Shown here piece after piece: positions 1 through 5,516 of a stretch of DNA of 11,335 nt; the first letter of the stretch is position 1, and the number at the start of each line of letters is the position of its first letter. The DNA is from an uncultured Bacilli bacterium (lineage in GTDB: Bacteria > Bacillota_I > Bacilli_A > RF39 > UBA660), in the NCBI GenBank assembly GCA_947593275.1, contig CANQDN010000035.1, positions 1 to 11,335 of the forward strand. Direction: 5' to 3'. A model generated the notes under the pieces. It was not told where the DNA came from. It ran no database searches and was given only the letters and a program-made list of their open reading frames with translations. The translations under genes and the position numbers were made by a program.

Positions 1-1372
1 TACTATTTGATTCACTCCAATATAGGTAGCCAGCTCCAACAACCACAAATACTCTAGCATTTCCATAAAAGCGATACGGAGTCATGGTCCAATAAGGCTG
101 TCCTGTATATAACCAATAGCCTGTATTACTTAGATTATATTCGCATTTTCCTCCAGCAAAAGATACTTCATCGGCAGTAATAAGGCCTATTGGATATTCT
201 AAACTCTGTGTTCCTGTTATTTTTGAATCTGTTCCATTTTGTTTTATTCCTATTGCTCCTGTATATGTGAAATAATCTTTATTTTTATTAGCTTTTGTAC
301 TACATTTTAATGTTGGTTCTTTATAATGGTCTAATCTTAAGTATCCGCCATAATATGTTTGAGATTTTTCAGTCCCTCCAATATCGCTCATACTTTCACT
401 CCAAGAAATAGTACCTGTTGTTCCACTTCGATCATTGCAGAAACCAGCATTTACATCTATCTTCCCACCGCCATCATTCCATTCATCTAATAAATTAATA
501 TTAAACCATGTATTTAATGCTTTTAATGCATCACTTTTCTGCGAATCTTTACCAAATCCATGCATATCCTTAGACTTGTATTCATACCCAACATACATGT
601 TATCAGTAGAAGACGCAGGATTAAAATTTTGCTTTGATATTGCATTTGTTTCAGTTCCTGCATTTGTTGCTGTATCATTTCCTGAATATATTAGTCTAAT
701 AGTTCCATCTCCATTGATACGTATAATTCTCCAATATATATCTGCTCCATTTGTACTCATATTTCCAAATTTTACCCAGTTATCTTCTACTGTTCCCCTA
801 AAGTAATAACTATCTCCAAAGTCATCTTGAGTCTTATATAATCCATTTTCTTTATAATTACATCCAGTTAAACAAGCTGTGCCACCAAAGTGAGGAGTAC
901 TTTCTATGTAATTTGAATTATCAACTATTAATTCTTTTGCACTTTTTTCTTTATCATAATATAAATAACATTTATCTTTAACATTTAATCCACTTATTAC
1001 TGTTTCTCCTGCTTCATTTGTTTTTAATAAAGCTTCTTCATCTTCACTATCATCACTTAAATTACAATAACTATTATCACTATTTAATACATACCCTTCT
1101 CCAGGCATTCTTTCACTACTTGTAAGTTTATTATAACAATTACCATCTTTATCAGTACATGTTTCCCCTTCTTTTTGTTGATATATCTCCATTATCTTAA
1201 AATCATATGGTGAATAACTAACTGTACTTTCTACTATCTTTACACTTTCAGTTAGTCTATATTTTGCTAGTGATGTAAACAAATTGATAACTACAACTAA
1301 CAAAAAAGCTAATATTACCCCTACTAAAATACCTTTCTTATAACTTATACTTCCTATTTTCTCAAACTTCAT
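1..1372 (-). CDS. Large membrane-anchored extracellular protein, C-terminus cut off by window edge
   Basis: At least 457 residues are encoded, from an ATG at 1372-1370 to the left edge with no stop. A basic start (MKFEKIGSISYKKG) precedes a hydrophobic segment at about residues 15-34. This is a signal anchor that would place the rest outside the cell. The ectodomain is rich in Asn, Asp, Ser and Tyr and has scattered Cys (72, 79, 103, 135, 167, 171, 312, 357, 410). Residues 211-230 (IYWRIIRINGDGTIRLIYSG) and 393-431 (YPIGLITADEVSFAGG, then YWTMTP) resemble C-terminal, C-type-lectin-like domains of large surface-protein families in gut Firmicutes; I recognise the style but cannot name the family with certainty. 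The leader has a GAGAG ribosome site and a strong promoter. The gene diverges from the HTH regulator at 1519, a plausible controller. The last 120 coding bases are about 40% G+C, against 18% in a sample at 901-960. A role in adhesion or ligand binding is inference. Confidence 0.8.
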   Translation of the reverse strand, partial: MKFEKIGSISYKKGILVGVILAFLLVVVINLFTSLAKYRLTESVKIVESTVSYSPYDFKIMEIYQQKEGETCTDKDGNCYNKLTSSERMPGEGYVLNSDNSYCNLSDDSEDEEALLKTNEAGETVISGLNVKDKCYLYYDKEKSAKELIVDNSNYIESTPHFGGTACLTGCNYKENGLYKTQDDFGDSYYFRGTVEDNWVKFGNMSTNGADIYWRIIRINGDGTIRLIYSGNDTATNAGTETNAISKQNFNPASSTDNMYVGYEYKSKDMHGFGKDSQKSDALKALNTWFNINLLDEWNDGGGKIDVNAGFCNDRSGTTGTISWSESMSDIGGTEKSQTYYGGYLRLDHYKEPTLKCSTKANKNKDYFTYTGAIGIKQNGTDSKITGTQSLEYPIGLITADEVSFAGGKCEYNLSNTGYWLYTGQPYWTMTPYRFYGNARVFVVVGAGYLYWSESNS

Positions 1373-1414
1373 TGCTATCTCTCTTTCTATGATAATTTTC
1401 TAACTTATACCAAA

Positions 1415-1443
1415 ATTATAATCTAGCAAATGTCAAAAGTCAA
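1415..1443 (-). promoter_or_regulatory. Sigma-A promoter of the left-edge surface protein
   Basis: Read on the minus strand, a -35 box TTGACT (1443-1438) is followed by exactly 17 bases and a perfect -10 box TATAAT (1420-1415). The start codon lies 42 bases downstream of the -10. The -35 box is one of two GTCAA copies (1432-1436 and 1439-1443, plus-strand reading) and sits five bases from the -35 of the opposing promoter. A regulator bound here could affect both genes. Confidence 0.85.
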
Positions 1444-1448
1444 GAAAA

Positions 1449-1477
1449 ATTACATTATTTGACCCACTAAATATAAT
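1449..1477 (+). promoter_or_regulatory. Promoter of the double-HTH regulator
   Basis: A perfect TATAAT at 1472-1477 has ATTACA (4 of 6 matches) 17 bases upstream at 1449-1454. Transcription would begin near 1484, giving a leader of about 35 bases before the ATG at 1519. A TTGACC lies inside the spacer (1459-1464), but its only correctly spaced -10 is poor. That TTGAC is in inverted orientation to the GTCAA copies at 1432-1443, so it may instead be part of an operator. Confidence 0.65.
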
Positions 1478-1518
1478 TTTTAAGTATATCATGAGAAAAT
1501 TATACTGGTGAAGAAAAT

Positions 1519-1959
1519 ATGTATCCGGAAAAGCTAAAATATTTGAGAGAAAGAAAAGGTCTTACGATTACCGATGTAGCTAATAAAGTATTAAATATTG
1601 ATAGAAGTCAGTATGGGCATTATGAAAATGATTATATAACTATACCGATTAAACATTTAATTAAATTATGTAATTATTATGATGTATCTTTAGATTATAT
1701 CTTTGATTTTACTAATATTAAAACTTATCAAAACATGAAAAAAGAACCAGATAAAAAAGTGGCTGGTGAAAGACTTAAGAATTTTAGAAAAGAAAGAAAA
1801 TTAACCCAAACTAAATTAGCTACACTTTTAAATACGACATTTACGACTATTTCTTCTTATGAAAGAGGAGTAAATTTAATATCCACTAATTATTTATATA
1901 CAATATGTAAAAAATATAAGATTTCAGCGGATTATTTACTGGGAAGAATAGATAAATAA
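1519..1959 (+). CDS. Double XRE-family HTH transcriptional regulator
   Basis: The 146-residue protein consists of two Cro/C1-type (HTH_3) helix-turn-helix domains in tandem and little else. The first spans residues 5-64, with a recognition-helix region around DRSQYGHYEN. The second spans residues 83-144, with the classic pattern LTQTKLATLLNTTFTTISSY and the ending ISADYLLG that closes many Firmicutes XRE domains. A DNA-binding repressor or activator is expected; no ligand or protease domain is present. The start is supported by GGTG at 1507-1510, eight bases before the ATG. It is the only clear plus-strand gene in the window and faces away from the surface protein gene across a shared promoter region, so it probably controls itself and that gene. 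It converges on the small HTH gene ending at 1960, with stop codons directly abutting. Two HTH domains in one short chain could let a monomer contact two half-sites. Confidence 0.9.
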   Translation: MYPEKLKYLRERKGLTITDVANKVLNIDRSQYGHYENDYITIPIKHLIKLCNYYDVSLDYIFDFTNIKTYQNMKKEPDKKVAGERLKNFRKERKLTQTKLATLLNTTFTTISSYERGVNLISTNYLYTICKKYKISADYLLGRIDK

Positions 1960-1976
1960 CTATTCTTTTTTATTTT
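1944..1976 (+). terminator. Intrinsic terminator of the double-HTH gene
   Basis: AAGAATAG (1944-1951) pairs with CTATTCTT (1960-1967) around an 8-base loop that contains the stop codon TAA (1957-1959). A run of mostly T follows to 1976. The stem is weak but perfectly paired. On the minus strand no T tract follows, so it should act only on plus-strand transcripts; transcripts of the opposing HTH gene may continue antisense into this one. Confidence 0.6.
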
Positions 1977-2202
1977 CAAAAAATTTATTAATACTTACGT
2001 TTAGAATTACGCTTATTTTATATAAATCATATATAGATATTTTTAGGTGGTCGTTTAAAGATTCTAACTCTTTTAAGTATGTTTCACTTATAGATGTAAG
2101 ATCTGCTAGATTTTGGATACTTAAATGGTTTAGAAGACGATATTTTTTAATATTTTTGGCTACTGTTTTATATATTTCATTATCAAAATGATAATTTGGC
2201 AT
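1960..2202 (-). CDS. Small XRE-family HTH regulator (paralogue 2)
   Basis: The gene encodes 80 residues from the ATG at 2202-2200. A longer reading from GTG at 2211 is possible, but those bases belong to a GAGGTG ribosome site six bases before the ATG, so the ATG is preferred. The protein is one HTH domain (about residues 9-75): AKNIKKYRLLNHLSIQNLA, a recognition segment near SISETYLKELE, then LYKISVILNVSINKFFE. It matches about 37% of positions in the 81-residue protein encoded just upstream (2260-2505), so the two look like a tandem duplication that has diverged, mostly in the recognition helix. The 57-base gap between them has no convincing promoter, so they are probably co-transcribed. 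Target and partner are unknown; dimerisation between the two paralogues is possible but not shown. Confidence 0.85.
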   Translation of the reverse strand: MPNYHFDNEIYKTVAKNIKKYRLLNHLSIQNLADLTSISETYLKELESLNDHLKISIYDLYKISVILNVSINKFFENKKE

Positions 2203-2208
2203 GATAGA

Positions 2209-2214
2209 CACCTC
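2209..2214 (-). promoter_or_regulatory. Ribosome binding site that decides the HTH start
   Basis: GAGGTG on the minus strand lies six bases before the ATG at 2202. Its terminal GTG is in frame and could be mistaken for a start, but that start would itself lack a ribosome site. This supports an 80-residue product over an 83-residue one. Confidence 0.7.
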
Positions 2215-2259
2215 ACTAGCATTATTTTACAATGAAATTAATAAAAACGGAAGGCTTTT

Positions 2260-2505
2260 TTATTCTTCAAAAAACTTTTCCATAGAAACATCTAAAACTA
2301 CTGATATTTTATATAAAGTATTAAGACTCATTCCCTCTTTACCTAAGGTTGTTTCAAATCTTCTTAAAAAGTCATTAGAAACACCAATATCGATCGCTAA
2401 TTGTTCTTGGGTTATACCCGCTATTTTCCGGTACTTTCTAACATTTCGGGCTACAACTTCAATAATATTTCGATTAAAACTAAAATCTCTTTTAAATGTT
2501 GTCAT
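2260..2505 (-). CDS. Small XRE-family HTH regulator (paralogue 1)
   Basis: The 81-residue protein is a single Cro/C1-type HTH domain (residues 15-79): VARNVRKYRKIAGITQEQLA gives helices 1 and 2, GVSNDFLRRFE the recognition helix, and LYKISVVLDVSMEKFFEE the closing helices. It keeps the canonical TQEQLA pattern better than its downstream paralogue, so it is probably the ancestral copy. The start has a strong AGGAG ribosome site (within 2513-2521) eight to nine bases before the ATG. A promoter with 17-base spacing lies about 90 bases upstream, leaving an untranslated leader of roughly 80 bases. First gene of a probable two-gene regulator operon; the regulated genes cannot be read from the sequence. 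The adjacent sortase-surface protein unit or autoregulation are candidates only by position. Confidence 0.87.
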   Translation of the reverse strand: MTTFKRDFSFNRNIIEVVARNVRKYRKIAGITQEQLAIDIGVSNDFLRRFETTLGKEGMSLNTLYKISVVLDVSMEKFFEE

Positions 2506-2593
2506 TGTTATTCACTCTCCTATTATATTTTACTAGTTTAAGAGATTTAATTCTATGAAGTGTTACTTCCTTATATTGCATACCTTACAGATA

Positions 2594-2622
2594 ATTATAA
2601 GGGAAAAAGCCCTGTATTACAA
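2594..2622 (-). promoter_or_regulatory. Promoter of the paired small HTH genes, with palindrome in the spacer
   Basis: On the minus strand, TTGTAA (2622-2617) is followed by a 17-base spacer and TATAAT (2599-2594). The spacer holds a short inverted repeat, AGGG/CCCT around six bases (2600-2613). A bound regulator there would block RNA polymerase, so it is a candidate autoregulatory operator, though four base pairs could occur by chance. The rest of the 2506-2742 gap shows only AT-rich sequence. Confidence 0.65.
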
Positions 2623-2720
2623 GAAAAAACTTTGATATGTTTTGTCAAAAAATTGGTAAAAATTTCCTTTCTTGGTTGACATTTTTTTGATTATTTTTAG
2701 TTAAAAATAAATTTATTTAT

Positions 2721-2748
2721 TAAAAAAAACTAGAGATTAATTCTAGTT
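2721..2748 (-). terminator. Intrinsic terminator of the surface protein-sortase operon
   Basis: On the minus strand AACTAGA (2748-2742) pairs perfectly with TCTAGTT (2734-2728) around a 7-base loop, followed by at least six T (complement of the A run 2722-2727). The first stem arm contains the sortase stop codon TAG (2745-2743). No T tract follows on the plus strand, so it acts in the minus direction. Confidence 0.8.
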
Positions 2749-3624
2749 TCGAACTTGTTTTTTGATTAATTTGGCGTGTAAAACTATTTTGACATTATCA
2801 TTTTTACAGGTTGAAAGAGTAAGTATTTTATCGGTTGGACTTACGGTTGTATTAAAGGTATATTTACTACGGTTTTTAATGGTATCAATAAATTCTTCAT
2901 GGGATTCTACTGTACCAAAATTAGAGGTTAAATAGTATGTTTCAGTTTCAATTTCATAAACTGAGAAAACTTGCCATAAAGTATTTAATTTTTCAGTAGA
3001 TATATTTACAACATAATTATCAGGATTATTATACCATTCATCAGTTAAGACATCTTTTAAAGAGCCAAACATGGTTTTATTGTGCATTCCATGGGCATAG
3101 ATAATAGTATTATCGGATAGTTCGTCTAATTGGTTGCGATAATCCATGAATACCCAGCCGGCTGCATTATAGCTTTTATCATAAGAATGGGTTAAATAAT
3201 AGCTGTTGTCGGTTGTTTTTACGACGGGATAATTAATGTTAGTGCCGTTTACTTTTAAGAAAGCGACTGTATCATTGTTTTTTTCTTTTAATTCTTTAAA
3301 ATTAACACTTATTAAAGGTAATTTAATGTAATCCCAATAGTAATCTTCTTTAACTATTTCTTCTTCTTTTGTTACAGGTTCAAGTTCTTCTTCTTTGGGA
3401 TAGACTTCTTCAATTTTGACAATACTAGCAATTTCTTTTATTTGATAATTGGTTTTATCATTATCATTTATGTAACCTACAACGTTTATTTCAGAATACA
3501 TTATGAACACTAAACCGAGCATGATAAGGGCAAAAGATGAGATTGTTTCGATAAGTAGGATTTTTTTGTTACGATATTCATATTTTAGTTTTGGTAGATC
3601 TCTTTTGCGTATTTTTTTTGCCAT
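2743..3624 (-). CDS. srtB: Class B sortase
   Basis: A 293-residue cysteine transpeptidase that should cut a C-terminal sorting signal and join the protein to peptidoglycan at the outer membrane face. A basic N-terminus precedes one membrane segment (residues 22-43), then an acidic linker (about 72-95) and the class B fold. Class B marks are NYPVVKTTDNSYYLTHSYD (131-149), FMDYRN (159-164), the catalytic His in YAHG (His178) and the catalytic Cys in TLSTC (Cys273). The third expected catalytic residue, an Arg just before the last strand (R-I-V-V in Staphylococcus aureus SrtB), is read here as Lys279 in VKIVLHAKL. The codon is clearly AAA, so activity may be altered. The start has an AAAGGGG ribosome site. 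The gene lies 55 bases after the surface protein, its likely substrate, in the same operon. Confidence 0.92.
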   Translation of the reverse strand: MAKKIRKRDLPKLKYEYRNKKILLIETISSFALIMLGLVFIMYSEINVVGYINDNDKTNYQIKEIASIVKIEEVYPKEEELEPVTKEEEIVKEDYYWDYIKLPLISVNFKELKEKNNDTVAFLKVNGTNINYPVVKTTDNSYYLTHSYDKSYNAAGWVFMDYRNQLDELSDNTIIYAHGMHNKTMFGSLKDVLTDEWYNNPDNYVVNISTEKLNTLWQVFSVYEIETETYYLTSNFGTVESHEEFIDTIKNRSKYTFNTTVSPTDKILTLSTCKNDNVKIVLHAKLIKKQVRN

Positions 3625-3629
3625 AGTAA

Positions 3630-3683
3630 TTTCCCCTTTATTTTAGAAAAGGAAAGTTTTTGTTCTTTCCCCTTTTATTTTAG
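3630..3683 (-). repeat. Duplicated 17/18-bp element and hairpin between surface protein and sortase genes
   Basis: TTTCCCCTTTATTTTAG (3630-3646, plus strand) recurs at 3666-3683 with one extra T. On the minus strand each copy ends in AAAGGGGAAA: the proximal one is the sortase ribosome site, while the distal one overlaps the stop codon of the surface protein. The distal copy can also fold with 3647-3656 (stem 3647-3656/3665-3674, 8-base loop, two G-U pairs on the minus-strand RNA). The hairpin lacks a T tract, so RNA stability or attenuation is more likely than full termination. Confidence 0.55.
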
Positions 3684-5377
3684 TTTAATAAATATTTTTT
3701 AGTAGCAACTATAAGAACACCTATACCTATAATTCCTAAACCAGTAATTTTAAGAATATTATCAGCGGTTTTTGGTGGGTTTGTTATTTCTTCATTTGTT
3801 AATACTCCTTTTAAGTACATTCCATTAGTTATAGTTGTTTTTAAATCTATTTCTTTTCCATCTTTATCTGTAAATCCTGTAAGACTCTTATGTTCTTTTT
3901 TAAGCTCGTTAAGTAATTCTTCAACTGTTGTTCCTTCTTTTACTTTATATTCTTTATCAATTTTATCGGCGATTTCTAAGGTTATAGTAATATCTTTTTT
4001 AGCAAATACTACAGTTATTGTTACATCTTCATCAGGCATTTCAAATTCGTCATCTTCTAAATCTACTAAAGCGCCATTTGCTTTACTAACCTTTATACTC
4101 TCAACTTGATAGCCATCATGAGGTTCGGCTTCAATTTTTACTTTTTCACCTGCGACAGCATTTTTATTTACAGTTACAGTACCATTTTCAAAAGGTTCTA
4201 CTTTAATATTATGTAATTTTCCAACTTGACCACTTTCAGATTGACCTAAATTTTCAGTATCTATAAAATCTTCAACGTCTGAACTAAATTCTCCACCTTT
4301 TATAAACTTTTTACTAAATTCTTGGGTTTTAAATGACTGAGAAACATTTATAACATCAATATCATCTGGAGCAGTAAATTCACCATCAGTTACTTCAATT
4401 GCACTTACTTTTGTTGGATCAGTGGCATTTACATATTCTAAAATTACGGAGTTATTAGCACTTTCATAAGTACCTTTATTTATCTTAATATCAACGTTTC
4501 CATAAAAACCATTATTGGATTCAATTTGAATAGCAGCACCAGTTCCGTTGAAACCATTGCTTGATGGAGTTGCAGCGGCTTTAGGGCCAGTGGCTCTAAC
4601 AGTAGCGCCCTCTAAATCTAAAGTTCCAGCTTTGGTTACGATTCCTGTTTTGCCTTCAACTATGGCATTATTAACAGTTACTTTGGAATTACCAGCTTGA
4701 TAAATACCTGCGCCACCTTCTACTGTTGATTTTAATTCGGCTCCTTCATGAATATTAATTACAGGAGCATGATTAGCATTTTTAATATTTCCATGAATTG
4801 ATAAGGCAGCTGGAGCTGTAGTTGTTAGAACGTTATTAATTAATTTACCATAAATATCTACTGTTGAACCATAGTTTACTAGCTGAGTAGTGCCATTTTG
4901 ATTTAACATTACAACTACTGGATTGATACCTTCAACTGTGACATTTTCACCAATTGTTATTTTTGAAAAATCAGTTGTATCAGCGTCATTTCCATATATA
5001 CCTATTGTTCCGAATTGAGAGCTTGTATTATTATTTATAACTTTACCGGTTCCAGTGATATTTAAGTTCCCTTTAAAAACCATTATAGTTAAATCACCTG
5101 AACCGGTTAAATCATGACCATTTAAATTTAAAGTAACATTTTGTGTAGCGTCTACTTTTAAATATGTATCTATAGTAGTACTTTTTAATAATGTAATAGT
5201 ACCTCCATTATCTTTTACAGCGTTTACTGCATCTTGCATAGTTGCATGACATGCATTTTCACCTGTTGAAGCAACTTGATTTCCATCACAAGTCTCAGCT
5301 TTTACAGTTTGACCATTAACGCTTAATGCAAAAACACTTACAACCAATAACCCTATTAGTTTTCTTAAGTTTTTCAT
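3680..5377 (-). CDS. Sortase-anchored beta-helix surface protein
   Basis: A 565-residue secreted, wall-anchored protein. The signal peptide is residues 1-27, with likely cleavage after VKA. Residues 45-350 read as a right-handed parallel beta-helix: short strands with Asn-rich turns (NVTLNLNGHDLTGSG, NLNITGTGKVINNN, GTLDLEGATV). Such folds occur in adhesins and polysaccharide-binding proteins. KGGEFSSDVEDFI (360-372) is a motif I associate with gut Firmicutes surface proteins. Residues 388-459 form a repeat-like beta domain (ENGTVTVNKNAVAGEKVKIEA) similar to InlB-type B repeats, and 463-530 a small ubiquitin-like or stalk domain. The C-terminus has a sorting signal, NPPKTAD (533-539), a hydrophobic stretch (about 543-559) and the tail KKYLLN. 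PPKTA resembles the (S/P)PXTG signals of some class B sortases, with Ala at position five. The ribosome site is AAGGAG, and the sortase gene lies directly downstream. The ligand is unknown. Confidence 0.88.
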   Translation of the reverse strand: MKNLRKLIGLLVVSVFALSVNGQTVKAETCDGNQVASTGENACHATMQDAVNAVKDNGGTITLLKSTTIDTYLKVDATQNVTLNLNGHDLTGSGDLTIMVFKGNLNITGTGKVINNNTSSQFGTIGIYGNDADTTDFSKITIGENVTVEGINPVVVMLNQNGTTQLVNYGSTVDIYGKLINNVLTTTAPAALSIHGNIKNANHAPVINIHEGAELKSTVEGGAGIYQAGNSKVTVNNAIVEGKTGIVTKAGTLDLEGATVRATGPKAAATPSSNGFNGTGAAIQIESNNGFYGNVDIKINKGTYESANNSVILEYVNATDPTKVSAIEVTDGEFTAPDDIDVINVSQSFKTQEFSKKFIKGGEFSSDVEDFIDTENLGQSESGQVGKLHNIKVEPFENGTVTVNKNAVAGEKVKIEAEPHDGYQVESIKVSKANGALVDLEDDEFEMPDEDVTITVVFAKKDITITLEIADKIDKEYKVKEGTTVEELLNELKKEHKSLTGFTDKDGKEIDLKTTITNGMYLKGVLTNEEITNPPKTADNILKITGLGIIGIGVLIVATKKYLLN

Positions 5378-5409
5378 TTAAACCACTTCTCCTTACTTTT
5401 ATTAATTCA

Positions 5410-5438
5410 ATTATAATCTTTACAATTTGATATGTCAA
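5410..5438 (-). promoter_or_regulatory. Perfect-consensus sigma-A promoter of the surface protein-sortase operon
   Basis: On the minus strand, TTGACA (5438-5433), a 17-base spacer and TATAAT (5415-5410) match the sigma-A consensus at all twelve positions. The start codon lies 32 bases downstream of the -10. A promoter this strong suggests high expression of the surface protein unless an operator limits it; no clear palindrome is visible in the 5378-5486 gap. Confidence 0.9.
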
Positions 5439-5486
5439 TAATAAGTTAATTAAAATGCAAATTAAATGTAAAATAGTTTACACGCA

Positions 5487-5516
5487 TAAAAAATAATGAA
5501 CTTTTTTAGTTCATTA
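5487..5516 (-). terminator. Intrinsic terminator of the yqeG-yqeH-mutL operon
   Basis: On the minus strand TAATGAACT (5516-5508) pairs perfectly with AGTTCATTA (5502-5494) around a 5-base loop, then six T (complement of 5488-5493). The stop codon of mutL (5508-5506) lies at the loop edge. Confidence 0.88.

Noticed and set aside
435..806. Plus-strand open frame of 123 codons
   Set aside because: It lies entirely antisense to the large surface protein gene, which has a promoter, signal anchor and convincing protein sequence. The plus-strand product is hydrophobic low-complexity sequence with no ribosome site.
2244..2266. Hairpin after the upstream small HTH gene as a terminator
   Set aside because: The A and T runs flank a GC-containing centre that does not pair well (C opposite C), so the stem is only A-T and unconvincing.
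2201..2536. Plus-strand open frame of 111 codons
   Set aside because: It is antisense to the HTH gene at 2260-2505, which has a clear domain, ribosome site and promoter.
2676..2704. Plus-strand TTGACA as a promoter into the sortase region
   Set aside because: No acceptable -10 lies 16-18 bases downstream and no plus-strand gene follows; the match is one of many TTGAC occurrences in AT-rich DNA.
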